Of a stretch of DNA of 64,000 bases, positions 33,401-45,300 are shown piece after piece (within the stretch, counting starts at the first letter, position 1; the number at the start of each line of letters is the position of its first letter). Where the stretch lies: the NCBI RefSeq assembly GCF_023065955.2, contig NW_026622808.1, positions 35,476,475-35,540,474 of the forward strand, in the 5' to 3' direction. Both the position numbers and the translations under genes were made by a program. The notes beneath the pieces are model-generated. The model saw only the letters and a list, made by a program, of their open reading frames with translations. It was not told the DNA's origin and ran no database searches. This DNA is from Ursus arctos. Lineage: Eukaryota > Chordata > Mammalia > Carnivora > Ursidae.

Positions 33401-35404
33401 CCGCCGGCGTGACCCGGGAGCGTCTAGGACCAGAGAGGGTTGGCCCTGCAGTCTTGGCCTCGCTCTGGGGAGCCCACACTGCTCCCCTGCAGCAAGCCTG
33501 GCCGGAGCAGAAGGCATACCCTAAAGACCAACCTGGACTCAGAAGGTCCCGCCGGCCCTCACTGCCCCATCCCTCGGGCAGGCCTCACAGTTAACGGGCA
33601 GATCATTGGCGAGAAGGGAGGCAGCTCTGACTCCAAGACCAGAAAGACTTACTTTGGCAAACTGGGCATTGCCAATGCTCACATGGACTTCCGGATGGAG
33701 GTGACGCCGGACAAGATCATTCTGTGGAACGGAGCCGCACAGAGCACCTTTGGCTGGCTGGACACGGTCACGGTCACACAGGATGGGTAAGCCCTGCCAC
33801 CGGGTCTCTGAGGAGCACTTCGGGCCCAAGGCCTGAGCGGCCTTTGAGGGATGGGGACACATCAGGACAGAAGATCCACAGGGTCACAGGGGAGACCGGT
33901 GGCCTGAGTTCAGCCCCTGCCCAGGCAAGGGTGACCACGCAGCCCCAGCCAGAGTTGCCGGCTGGCCGGTTCACAGGACCGATCTGCAGGGAAGGGCTGC
34001 ACAGACACGTCCCCATTTTCACCTTCTCTGGCTGAACTTGTTAACTAGAACCTTCTCAAACTGCTCAGCCTCTCCTGTGTCCCCAAGTTGCCCGCAGCCT
34101 AGTGGGTAGGGCAGGGCTGTTACTCCCAAGGAAGCTGTGAGAGGGACGGAACCTACCCCAGGTCACACAGGAAGCCCGGGGCTGAGCTGAGGCTCGATCC
34201 CAGGTCTCCCAGACTCCCAGGACGACCCAGTTTCTGCTTACGGGGCAACAAGGATCCACCCAGTAGAGCGCAGAGTCAACACGCACGAGGCATCTTCTCT
34301 CCAACACTTCTGAGATAGTTTCCAGGGTCTGTGTGCTCTTAGGTGCCATGTATGGAGAAGGGCCTCCCGAGATGTCCTGGATTCGGATGCCTGGTATCAT
34401 GGCCGCCACCGGGTCCCACCTGCTGACCTCCTCTTCTCTCCTAGGCTGTCCGTGACCATCAACAGGAAGAAGAACATGGTGGTCTCCTTTGGAGATGGGG
34501 TTACTTTTGTGGTCGTCCTGCACCAGGTGTGGAAGAAGCACCCTGTCCACCAGGACTTTCTGGGCTTCTATGTGGTGGACAGCCACCGGATGTCGGCACA
34601 GACACATGGGCTGCTGGGTATGGAATGTTCGAGCTTCAGATTGGTCGGGACACATGGCAGAGGGGAAAAGCCACATGACAGATTGTCCCAGTCACGCCGG
34701 GCCCAGCACACAACACCCAGTCAGCCTTTGCTTCAACGCCGGCAGGCCAGCAGCCGTGTGACTGCTGCTGATGGCCGGGGCTCATAGCCTGCAGGTGACA
34801 GTATGAATGTTATTTGCTCCCAGGACAATTCTTCCATCCCTTTGACTTTGAAGTGTCTGACATCCATCCAGGCTCTGACCCCACGAAGCCAGACGCCACC
34901 ATGGTGGTGAAGAACCATCGGCTGACAGTCACCAGGTGAGGGGACTCCTCTGACACCCTCACCCCGCGCAGTAACAAGACGGCAGGAGAGAGCCCTCTCC
35001 GCCCACACACATTGGCCCAGCAGGCTCTTGTCTCCTGTGGGGCACCTACTCTCGTTTCCCCCCAGGGTCCTGGCCCCCCTCTAGGCCCCTCTTACTCAGG
35101 AAAAGGCCAACGTTGGCCCCCTAAAAGGAGTTAATCATTTGATATCTTCCTTGTCCAAAGAGTTCTGGACTCTTCGAATTAGCAATTTCACACCCTTTTC
35201 CTGCCTTACGTCCATGAGCCTAGCAGCTCTCTGGTCCACCCGGTGTATCACAGTGTCTCTTTCCTTTTTTCCAGGGGCTCCCAGAAGGACTACAGGAAGG
35301 ATGTTAGCATCGGCACCAAGGTCGCCTGCTGGTTTGTCCACGACAATGGGGAAGGACTGATTGATGGTGTCCACAGTGACTACATCGTCCCCGAGCTGTT
35401 CTGA
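21498..35404 (+). CDS. ITIH3: Inter-alpha-trypsin inhibitor heavy chain 3 (22 coding exons)
   Basis: Liver-secreted heavy chain (HC3), the chain of pre-alpha-inhibitor. It is linked by ester bond to bikunin's chondroitin sulfate and transferable to hyaluronan. The assembled frame is 890 codons plus stop, the same length as the human protein. It has a signal peptide (about 1-20, core [11 protein letters not shown]), a dibasic KR before the mature N-terminus, a VIT domain, and a von Willebrand A domain with an intact MIDAS DVSGS at 290-294. The attachment motif DPHF is at 650-653, followed by the heavy-chain C-terminal propeptide domain ending in PELF. The CPTC motif between the VIT and A domains matches ITIH1. 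The start is the first ATG after the TATA-like box and gives a clean signal peptide. Exon sizes 3-14 are identical to those of ITIH1, showing tandem duplication. Intron 11 holds a LINE-1 nested in an LTR. Confidence 0.96.
27895..28925 (-). mobile_element. Old MaLR-type solo LTR in ITIH3 intron 11, split by a LINE-1
   Basis: Read on the minus strand, the two flanks of the LINE-1 join into a sequence with the hallmarks of MST/MLT-type MaLR LTRs: 'ccaaagtccatatgtt', then 'ctggtgtccttctgaaaa', then 'gtggccatctagaagcca', then 'tccagaacggcgagg', ending near 'ttgttacagcagc'. No coding part of a retrovirus is present. The family assignment is from memory of consensus features, and the ends are approximate. 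Confidence 0.55.
28207..28798 (-). mobile_element. LINE-1 3' fragment, minus strand
   Basis: On the minus strand the right part encodes the C-terminal end of a LINE-1 ORF2-like frame, with the recognisable YYSAIRKGE and [13 protein letters not shown] stretches. It is followed by a carnivoran L1 3'UTR ('tgttggccaactgaacat' when reversed) and a terminal A tail, seen as the T run at 28207-28220. It is strongly 5'-truncated. A 10-bp target-site duplication 'aaggcctcat' flanks it at 28197-28206 and 28799-28808. It is intronic and does not touch an exon. Confidence 0.9.
31850..31985 (-). repeat. MIR SINE remnant in ITIH3 intron 15
   Basis: The reversed MIR core 'cccattttatagtgaggaaac' with 'tgaggcatggaga' and 'ccagctgggacttcagccc' is clear. 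Confidence 0.8.
32581..32587 (+). promoter_or_regulatory. ITIH3: Tandem NAGNAG splice acceptor before ITIH3 exon 16
   Basis: The acceptor reads TCAGCAG, so splicing can occur after either AG. Both keep the frame and differ only by one codon. Using the distal AG gives a 21-nt exon equal to ITIH1 exon 16 and a protein of human length; the proximal AG adds one residue in the linker before the DPHF site. Confidence 0.75.
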
Positions 35405-35494
35405 GCAGACATGCCAGCTCCTGCCGAGACGGCTGGCCCAGCTCGCCCGGCATCTGGAATGGGCCCAGAGCAGGGCCTGAGGGAGGGCTGTGAC

Positions 35495-35500
35495 AATAAA
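35495..35500 (+). terminator. ITIH3: ITIH3 poly(A) signal
   Basis: Canonical AATAAA about 90 nt after the stop, followed by 'tgtgcctctgtgag', a GT-rich downstream element. Confidence 0.9.
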
Positions 35501-36019
35501 GCCCAAGGGGACACTGCCAACAGCCTATTTGTGCCTCTGTGAGCCCCTGCTCCAGGGAACAGGCAGCTGGGCCCTGAGGTAGCGCCAAGGAGGGGCTGGC
35601 TGCTGGGAAAGTCACTCTCTGGGCCTCTGCACTGATGCCTGTGAAAGACGGGGTTGGTTGGGGTGGCACTTTGGGGAGCCAAATGTGTGATGGTGTAGGG
35701 AGGAAAAAACCAAGCATTGACTCTGGTGCGAAGGGCTCTGGGAAGTCAAGAAGGGTTGAGTGCATTCTAGAGTCCAGGATGGTAATAAGAAAAGTCAAGG
35801 GTCACTGCTCAGTGGCTCCTATCAGGTATCATGGGCCTGAAGATCTTTCTGTGATGCAGAAGCAGAGAGTGCCCTGGAACAGACATAGCCTACAGCCCAT
35901 TATGGATATCATTCATTCCTCCATCTTCCCATTATCTAGCCAGCCATCCCCCCACCATCCACTAGCCAGCCAGCCCCCACCAATCACTAGCCAACCCTAT
36001 CCACTAGCCATCCCTTCAT

Positions 36020-36052
<33 letters not shown>

Positions 36053-36053
36053 A
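36020..36053. repeat. (CAGC)n microsatellite
   Basis: About eight perfect CAGC units sit at the end of a degenerate 'actagccagcc'-type repeat. Confidence 0.9.
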
Positions 36054-38856
36054 GATAAACCCATCATTCTGATTCTGGGCCAGAATCTGGGGACACACAG
36101 CCTAGGAACCCGGTTCCTCTTTGCATGGGTGCCCCAAGTTTGCTGGCAGCTAGGCTGGGAATCCCTTGGATCCTTCAATCACAACTCACGGTGACCACCC
36201 TCTCCACCCCCAAAATAAGTCCTGGGTGGGGTCAGGATCCGACAGATTCCCAGATGAGGGGCTGTGAGGGCTCTCAGCCTGGAAAACCCTCTCCCAACCG
36301 GACAACTGCAAGAGCCCTTCCTGGGTCTCCCTGCTTCCACAGAGAGATTTTGTCGAGCAGAACTGACGGTCAGTCCCTGCCTAAAGCCCTCTGAATACCA
36401 CCTCCCACCCACTGACCTTGGGACAAAGGGCGAAGTCCCACCTATGGCCCCAGTAGCTTCACCAACCCCCCACACCAGGGGTTTCCCCTCAGTTTCAGAG
36501 TTCCAGACACACGGGCTGCCTCCAGTTCTGCACATCGAACCCCTCATGCCCCAGATCCTTTGGCTGTACTGTTTTTTCTGCCTGAGGGGCTCTGGGCGTG
36601 CTGAAGATAGCAGTGGGAGCTCTGCTGGATGGCAGAGTGGGGCTACAACCCCCCGGAAGAGCTTGGGGTTAGATTGGGAATGGCCACAAGTGCCAGTGGG
36701 GGTGGGGGTGGGGGTGGAATCTGGCGATGGGTCACCAAAAAGTTCCCCTACCTTCCAGACTAGGGGCCCATCTGCCTGAGCCAGAACAGGGTTTCCCAGG
36801 GCCTGGGGGCCTGGAGGATGGTCCTGGAGAGGCCGGTCCAGGAGAAAACACGTGTCCAGGCCCTGCCACCCATTCGGTCCCGGGTTGACTGAGGAACCAT
36901 GTAACTTTAAACCAGTCAGTGTTCACATCTGTACAATGGGGAGAAAGATTTTGCCAGAGGGTGTGAAGACATCAACATCATTATGGTTTCTGATCCTCCT
37001 GAGGCCCCTCTCTTTGTCCTGTCCCCCCCAGCTAGCCCCCAAGCCCAGTGAGCTAGTAGAAAGGCAGGAGGAGGTCCCCAGGCAAAATTCTACCCCTTCT
37101 CCCCAGTGCATAGTCAGGAAGGCCCTCCATGCAGGCAAAAACCTGGTGGACTCTGTCCTCTCCCAGTCCCACATCATCCTGGCTATGCTTGTCCCTGCTT
37201 ACAGCCTCTGATGCCTCCTCCAGCTTTCAGGAGAGAAGTTGTGCTCCATGGCAATGTGCATACAGCCAGGGCTGGCCTGGTCCGGCTTCTCCACCTCTCC
37301 AGCGACCGCTTCCGCCTCACTCCATGGCACCGCTTTCCTTCACCTTCCCTGAATTCAATGCACAGCGTTCTGGCTCTAGGCTTGGTGTCCTTGCCCTCTG
37401 TTTCCACTGGGCTAATTTCTCTTTATGCTTCAAAATGCAACCCCAACCATGCCACTTCCAGGAAGCCTTCCCTGATATTCCCCAGGTTGGGCCAAATGTC
37501 TCCCCGTGGGCTCTTCTCTGGCTGTCCCAATAGGCACTGTTTCCCATGGTACCCAATGTCCCTGCAGCACCCAGCCCAGGGCCTGGCCTGAGTGAGGGCT
37601 GGGAAGCGCTCAGGGAACAAAGCAGTGAAGGGCACAGAGCTCCTTTCAGCGGTTCACAGAGAGTGGTGAACAGCAATGCTGCTGGGCCAGAAAGTCATCC
37701 ATGACCCTCCGCTGCTGCACCAGTTCCACAGGCCAGCCCAGGTGGTGGGGTCCCGGAGTGGGGAGACGGGTGGGCACGCATCTCATCGCGGGATGATAGC
37801 GCTAGCCCCCCAGCAAGTCCGGCAGAGCCCCTGAGGCTGCTCCCTTGTCTCGCGGAGCTCTGGTCTGAGCCCCTCTGAGCGGCCTAGACAAGGCGACTCA
37901 GCCCGTGACCCCCGCCTGCCGACCAGGCTGGATGGAGAGGCAGCAGGGCGGGAGTGTCCCCGTGTGTTTGGCAAACCTGCTGTTGAGACCCCGCCCACTG
38001 GCCTCTCCTCTGACCCTTCTAGAAAGAGTCACTCTGCAAACATTCTGTAAAGCCCTAGAGCTGCGAAAAGAATGTTTTCCCTGGTGATCTAGTTTGCTTC
38101 CTCCCAGCAAGCCGACGAACTCATTTCCTGCTTTATCCTAGCTGCCAGGAGGCCGGAGCGCATGCTCGGTGCTGCGGCTCCCCGCCCGGCCCTTGTCCCT
38201 CTGATCCAGGACTTTCCCCTGCTTGCCTCTTCTCTTTGATCTCATTCTCCTGGTTTCTGTTTTGTTCTCTCGATGCTTTTTATTTGTAAGCCAAAGCTGT
38301 GTCATTTTTAAAGGAGTGGATAGAGTAATTGTAAATGGTTTTTTAAGTATGCTTTGCCTATGCAGGGATTGGGTACAATCTTTGGGGTGCCCAGCCCCAG
38401 GGCATGGATGGCAGAGCAGACCCCTGGCTGTCCAGGATCTGGGAGCACCCCCATGAGACTGGAGGCTCCTGGGGACAGACCCTGGCTTCCTTCCTGGGAC
38501 CAGGGCCTCACCCCGGACCCTCTCTTCCAGGACTAGCCTCTTGACAAGGCAGTGAGCAGACAGGCCTGAGCCTGAGCACACGGGTGGAAATCAAACTGTG
38601 TCATGCAAATCCCAGCACCAGGGGCCCCAGAGCTTGCTGAGAACCTCGGGGAGCTGGCCTCTAAAGAACTTCTGCCCAGTTTGTGCCCACCCGGGGACAT
38701 TGGTTTCTAACAAGAACGTCTACCCAGTTCACGCTTCTCTTTTTTTAGTCAAAACTGGTTTCCACGGCCTGAGTGGCCATAAAGCAGACTAAACCTTTGC
38801 TTCCAGAGTATGTTCTCCTGCCCTCGTCCCCCAGTGGGGGCTGAAGCAACATTTTA

Positions 38857-38958
38857 TTTGATTGACATTTATGTAAGTTCATTAGCCAACATATGGTGCA
38901 CCATTAATTTTTGACGTAGTGTTCCACAATTCATTTTGTGTATGACACCCAGTGTGGG
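38857..38958 (-). mobile_element. Short LINE-1 3' end fragment
   Basis: The sequence 'ttcattagccaacatatggtgca' through 'gtatgacacccagtg' matches the 3' end of carnivoran LINE-1 in reverse. It is flanked by an 11-bp duplication 'gcaacatttta' at 38846-38856 and 38959-38969, so it is a very short, 5'-truncated insertion. Confidence 0.75.
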
Positions 38959-39179
38959 GCAACATTTTAAATAGGTGGTTTAATCTCTCTAAATCGTAGT
39001 TTCTCTGCTTGTAAAATGATGAGACTGGGCTGGAAGTTTGCCATGGGGCTTACTGGTCACAGGCCTTTGAGGGGCTCATGGTAGAAGATTCTAAGATTCT
39101 AAGAATCTAAGATTCTAATTCTAATGTGAGATTTAGCCAGATGCAAGCAGAGATGCCCATTGCCTGGGCTTACAGCACC

Positions 39180-39185
39180 TTTATT
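39180..39185 (-). terminator. ITIH4: ITIH4 poly(A) signal
   Basis: TTTATT on the plus strand is AATAAA on the minus strand, 134 nt after the ITIH4 stop codon. This predicts a 3'UTR of about 150 nt, similar to ITIH1 and ITIH3. Confidence 0.8.
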
Positions 39186-39318
39186 TGTAATGAGTCAAAA
39201 TATCCTCCCCATTGAAGCCCAGGCCCCACAGGTGGCCCTCGGGTCACAGGGTGGCAGTCCTCTGCACACTTTCTGGCAGCATGGGGGGAGGGGGTGGGCT
39301 TAACCCCCCCCCCCATAA

Positions 39319-42300
39319 CTACAGCTCTATGGACCAGCAGGAAATCTCTGTTCCTGGGGACCCCTCTTGGTAATCCAGCTTGAGCAACCTGGGATGGAAA
39401 GATGGACAGACAGAAATATAGATGGTCAGCAAATCTCAGGTGTGGTAGAAAGAGACGGAAATGGCTAGGGTTACGAATGGGGAGGGTAGAGAGTCTCAGG
39501 GCCCTTAGAATTTCCTCCAGCACAGGCTGACAAGGCCCTGTCCCCCAAGTGGACCCAGCTGTGTGTGGTCCTCAGGGTCCGGGGCTCTGAGACCTTCAGG
39601 AGGAGTTTCCTACTGCCCCCCACCCCCACCCTAGTGATCTCTGGGCTGGGGTGTTTTCTGTGGGTCTGAGCGGACTGTCCTTTGTGGGGTCACTGAGAGC
39701 TGGGTCAAACGTCTCTAAAGCATCAGCCTTTGCCCTGACGGTCTCTGTTTGCCGGGCAAGGACAGAGGAGTAGGGGCTCAGCTCCCAGCCTCCCGGCCCC
39801 CACCCCTGGCCGGGCTTAGTGGCCTGCTTGTGCCGTCACCTGGTGGCAGAGTAGTCAAGGCCTTGAACCCTCAGGGTTCGCTTGCTGTCATCTGCCGCCG
39901 CTGGGGGCCCCCAGAGCACATCCTGGTAAAACTGGCCTGGGATACAAAGGGCGGGTCAGCAAGGAATAAAGACCAAGAGGGCGGCTGGGAGACACACAGA
40001 GGTGAAGGGCATTGCCTGTTCACAGGCACAGGTGGCTTCTGAGGACGCCCGGAGCCACGGGCAGCATACCGAGGGTCCCGCCGACGCGGCTGGAGAACCG
40101 GTCGGTGTCCCGCAGGAGGAGCCGGAGCCCCTTGCCAGGGCCGTCCCAGGGTAGCAGGCCGATGGTCACTCTGTCCGGGCTGCTGAGCAGCAGGAGTCCC
40201 GCCTCGTCCATGGTCATCTTGAGGCTGCGGGGAAAGCCAGGGGCCTGAGCAGTCGGGCTGCGAGCAGGCGGGGGCTGCCCTCTTGTCCTGGGGAATTTCC
40301 ACCGCGGACTGATGTTGACGTAGTGATATCTGCTGTATTCTTTATCAAACAGAACGGCGGCTCCTTTCTCTCCGGTTCTCTTAGATTCCGTTTCTCATAA
40401 ATTAGTTGGATATGATTTCGGCAGGTCTCGGTACATTTACTCTGTCCCTTTCGTTTTTATGGCCAGTGCCACTTCCTTCTGACGATCCGTGTTACTTAGG
40501 TCTAGAAGAGCAAGTCCCTTTTTGTTCTTTCCTCCTTTTTTTACTTAAGATAATCTGAAATTCTTACCTTTTTTGTTTTCTTAGGAATGTTAGGCTCTTT
40601 TAAGCACATTGAACAGGACCCTGCTGTTACTCTGAGGTTATTTTAAATGGAATTGCCCCAAACTGACACTGTCTTCACGTCAACGTACAAGACGTGGTCT
40701 GTTTTCCCTCATGTGTCTCTTCCGTAGCTCAGGAAAGCATCTGAACTTTTTCTCACTGCGGGTGATAGGAATTATTTATTCTACCTTCTAGTGTGCGTGT
40801 CCAAGGCACAGACACGCTGTCATTCTCTGTATTTATCAGATAATCGGAAACTTCAAGACCTCTTACGAAATTGGGCAGTTTTCAGGTGAAGCCCTTGGAT
40901 TTTCTGGGCATGCGCTCATTCGTCAAGTGGAAACCAGTCTCTGCTGCGGGGCACGGAGAGGGCAGAGGACGAGGCTCTCTGTAGCCGGTACAGGCTGGGG
41001 GGCTGTAGGGCACAGCTCTAAGAGGGCCAGGGTCCTCAGCCCCACTCCCAGGCCCCTTGTGACCTCCAGAGCTGGAGAGCTGCCTCTGGAAGGCTCTATG
41101 GTGGGGCAGCCCCTCCCAGAAGAGGTGGCCGTCCACTTGCATTACCCACCAGCTGCCCAGTGTTTGATGCCTGGTAGACTTGTTGCCCCTCATCAGAGGA
41201 GTAGGGGAGTCTGGGGAGTCTGCTAAGGATGACATTCCTAACCTCCCCTGTGGGACGGTGCTCTCCAGCTCCTCGTTATTGTCATTACCTCGCCACACTG
41301 ACAGTGCTGCCCTCTGCAGTACCCCATGGGCACCACACTGCCTAATGGGCAAAGTGCTCCCGGACCACGTCCTCTCACTGGATCTTCTGCTCAGCCCTCT
41401 GACTCAGGGCTGGGAGATTATCTCTGGTGATGGGTGACGAAACAAGCTCAGAGAGGGTGAGCAGCCTGCCCAGGGTCACACAGAATTAGCAGCAGAGCTA
41501 GCTCCAAACCACACCATGCCTCACATGGGACAGTGACCGGAGTTAGGTCTGAGGGCAGCCAGGCCCCAGCCTAACCGCTCTGTGCCCTCCAGGGCAGGCG
41601 GGTCTGGTACAGGGCTCTCCGCGTCTCTGTTCCTCCTGTGGGCCCAGCCCCCTGCCGAAGACTCATGCCCAGCCACCTCGTCCGCAGGCCCGTGGGCTCA
41701 GGTCACCTGTCGGCACCGTCCCCAGCTAACTGATGTGGCCAGAGAGATACCCAGCCTGGGGGAGACCCAGGGAGACCCAGGCCGGGGCGTACCTGGGTGT
41801 CACCGAGAACAGTGTCTCCTTCCACTTGTAGGCAGAGTTTTTTCGGTTCCGGGTCACTACCACGTGCTCAGGGGAGGCGCGGACCTGCAGCTGGGGGTTC
41901 TTGAAGGTCACCTCGATCCATGAGAACTGGGCCCTCTCTGTCTCGTACTGGGCGGTCACCTCAATCCCTGAGAAGGCCGGGGGCAGAGAGGTCAAGACTG
42001 TGGCCCCAGCTGGGCGCCGCCCCGAGCAGGAGGACCACCCAGACCCCTTCTCACCAGCTGACCTCCCCAGCTCCCTTTCCCCACTGGGGGCTGGTTCCCA
42101 CAGTCTCTCCCCCTCATCCCCTGGTTTCAGAGGGCTGTGGAAGGGCCCCCGAATCCTCAGTGATGGCCATCTTCAGACGAGCCCTCTGAGAAGGGACTCT
42201 CATAAAGCCCCTGTAGCGTGCCTGGCCTGATGAGGTGCTATGGCCAAGGGCAAGATGGAGGAGGGGTGGTGCCCCCCTCTCCTCTGTGAGCAAACAGACT

Positions 42301-45300
42301 ACAGAACTGGCGGGCTGAGGGGCAGACTGTGTGGACCTGGAAGGAACGAGGGAGCTGCACGTGCTCATTGAGTCCGGCTGGCTCTGCAGGCGAGCGTGTC
42401 CCTGAGTGCGGTGCCTCCTCACGCCTGACCTGACACTCGGTTCAACCAGCGAGACCGCTCTGGGGGTTGGGGGTGCAGGTCTGGCCATACACCTACCTCC
42501 TCCCACCACTCACCGCCTCCACACGCTCCACGGTCCCACCAGCACCTTCCAGGGCTCTGCTACTGCCTTCCCCTTGCTCTGCCCAGTGGACCCCTACTTG
42601 TCTGCCAAGGCCCAGTCACTCCTACATGACGCTGCACAGCCTTGTCCCCCGGACAGCTCTTGTCTCTTCCTCCGGGTTTGCTTCCATGTCACTCTAGACA
42701 CTGACTATAGGCCATGGAGCTTATCTGTGCCCAAGTCTGTCTCCCCACCCCCAAGTACGGCAGCGCCTGGGGGCAAGTCCATATCGGGTCACCCTGGAGT
42801 GCTCAGGCCACCCAGATCTGCGTATGTGGTGCTCAGGGATGTGGTCGTGCCATGATCTGGGACCGGCCTGCATGGGGCAGCGTGTGTCTCCATGGGCAGG
42901 TGTCCTGTCGTTGTCTCTGGGGTAGTAAGTCAGGAGTGAGTGGTGTCTGGGTCTCTCTGGGTGGATGACGGGATGTGCACTTCTCACCTTGGTCAGGGTC
43001 TGAGAGCAGGTTCATCGGCCCCTGAGAGTGCTTGATGTCCACACAGAGACGGTCCACGCTCTGTCCAGGCAGCGTCAGGATGACGGGAGGCGCCTGGATG
43101 GGGGCTGGGACAGCAGCTGTGGTTCCTAGGGTAGGTAGAGCAGGCTGGGAGACAAGGACAAGGAGGGGGGCCAGGCCTGAGGGAGGCTGGCAACTTACCT
43201 GGGGGTGAGGCTGTCTTGGCTGGTTCTGAAAGAAGAAAGAGTGTGGGTTTAGGGAGCCCCTTCCCAGGGATGTGTGTGGCCAGGGCTCCTTCTCGACCTC
43301 AACACTGGGAAACCCACGTGGCAAGTCTGTAGAGCTCCCCGAGGCTTTCGTCTCCCCGAGTCTCCCTGTTATAGAGTCAGAAGCTACTGCAGGGACATCT
43401 TTGGCTCTTAAATCCATGCCGTGAATCATCCTTTCAGGAACGGAGGGAGCTGATGGCGCCCAAGCAGGCATCAGTGCAGGGACAGCCAGAAACAGAAAGG
43501 AAGAGGGCAGTCAGGACTGAGAGCAATCAGCACGCCCTCCAGCCATCATCACTGCCGCCCGCCCCCCACCCAGCCGCACAACCCCTGCCACGCGTACACC
43601 CAACTGAGAAGAGCTTTGTAATGAGATTTTCAAACAGGAGAGCATGCTATTAGGGAAAATGGAGAGGACACATGGTCTGGCCTGGCTCTGCACTGTATCT
43701 GAGTCCAGATCTGGAGATCAGAAACAGCTCAGGGGTCCACTGCTGGCTTTGGAAATGGAGGAAGACTTCCCTTGCTAGAAGGCTCCATCCTGAGCCAGCC
43801 CCCAATTCAGTGACAATAAAGGACACGTTACGTCACGTCATGGCCCACAGCAACTCTCCCTGGTTTGTGCCCAGCCCTGTGCTTTGTGCTTTACCTCATC
43901 AACTCTACGGACATATTTCATGACCATCTTGAGGAAATGAGACCCTCAGAGGGTCAGAAAGTGGCTTACCTAACATGTCCGGTAGCACTGACTCTCCAGC
44001 TGTGAGGTAGTCTGGATAAGGACGAGGAGAATTAAGAGGTCCTCGTGGTCCCGCTCTCCCTGGGTCATTAGCTATCTTCCCGGAAGTTCCTGCTTTGGAA
44101 AAGTTGACACATGCAGCCTTCTGTCAAGCAGTGTCATCCCCCAGGAGAGGGATGGGGAGAGGACAGATGGCTCCCTGCCTCCACCCAACACTCTGGGAGC
44201 CTGTCCCCCCATGGCCAGGAGAAATTCAGAGTGGGAACGATGGACCCTTCTGGAGCCCCCCACCCCCCAGCCCCCCACTTGAACTACCTTGTCCTCTATA
44301 GCTTCTTCCTTCAGTGAGGACAGAGTCTGCATAGATGTCTCCTACTCAGATAAAACTGGACCTGAGTCCCAGGCCTGCCAACCAGCCCGGTGAGTTGGGC
44401 AAGTCACTCCCCCAACAACCAGGGCAGAGCCCAGTTTGTGGCCAGGGTCAATGTCCTGTCAACCCCTCCTACCCCTTCCCCTTCCCTCCTGTGCTACCTG
44501 TTAATCTGAACCCTCTGTCTCCTGTGGTATGAAGTCTGGAGTATGGACGACCTGGAAATCAGAGGGACCTGGGTTTGCTTCTTGGATACACCTTTCTGGG
44601 GTCCGCAGCTGACCAGGGATTGTGTCTCTGAGTGCCTAGGACAGGGTCTGAGTGGCAGACGATGCCCCCTCCTGGCTGCAGAGAGACCCTGGCCAGCAAC
44701 TTTGTGGGGCTGGTGCCTTAGGTCCTGTGTCAGCCAACCGTCGCCCCGCCCAGCCTTTGAGGGAATTAGGCCCTTACCTAAGTAGAAGTTCTTGTGTCTG
44801 TTTTCTGGATAAAACAAAAAGAGAGAGAAAAGGAAATACACCATTGGAGTGGTTTCGACAAGTTTGAAGCGCTTGTTTAACCTTGCTTCCCAAACCCAGC
44901 ACCGAGGGGGTGCAGTGAACTCTAGGGTCGGGAGACCTGGCCTCAGCTTCCTCGTCAATGAAATGGGATGAGTGTCCGGGGGCTCCTGGGAGATTAGGGG
45001 TGGCCAGGTCGGGACTTTGTGGGGACACAGGGGAAAGACCCCAGAGAACACTGGGTCAAAAGTGTGCTGCCAAGGAGGCTGGGGTCCTACTCTCACCCCT
45101 ATTGGTTTCCATGGGCTTCTCAGCAACTTCAGACCGTTCTCCGCCATCGGGTTTGGTGACCACCATGGACGTGAGGGGAGTGACAAAGCAGTAGTGGAGT
45201 GACAAGTTCAGAGCTCGGGTCTCGAGGGCCTGCTTCTCAGTAGCGGATGCTGAAACCCTGCAGGTGGGGGACGTCAGAGGCTCAGCGGGTCCTCCCCGGA

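Larger units (their letters stand above)
21498..35404 (+). other. ITIH3: ITIH3 exon map (coding parts)
   Basis: Coding exons: 1 21498-21590; 2 22219-22239; 3 23490-23656; 4 23740-23844; 5 24114-24276; 6 24681-24794; 7 25514-25639; 8 25924-26040; 9 26291-26459; 10 27041-27166; 11 27432-27613; 12 29447-29632; 13 29797-29936; 14 30678-30832; 15 31527-31544; 16 32588-32608 (or from 32585); 17 32871-32906; 18 33055-33168; 19 33582-33786; 20 34445-34617; 21 34824-34935; 22 35275-35404. With the 21-nt form of exon 16 the sum is 2673 nt, exactly 891 codons including stop. All introns are GT-AG. The exon 6 donor (GTGGTG) is weak. Exons 15-17 are micro-exons of 18, 21 and 36 nt. Confidence 0.9.
35520..39160. 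other. ITIH3-ITIH4 convergent intergenic region
   Basis: The two genes end toward each other here. No exon is supported. A CCAGCC/CAGC-rich simple repeat spans 35937-36053, a short LINE-1 piece lies at 38857-38958, and a run of 'gattctaa' units lies at about 39085-39122. Diffuse MIR-like stretches occur near 36890 and 38970. The rest is GC-rich sequence without recognised features. Confidence 0.7.

Noticed and set aside
35520..39160. Possible long noncoding RNA between ITIH3 and ITIH4
   Set aside because: Splice-like motifs occur by chance, but no set of strong donor and acceptor sites with a poly(A) signal stood out.
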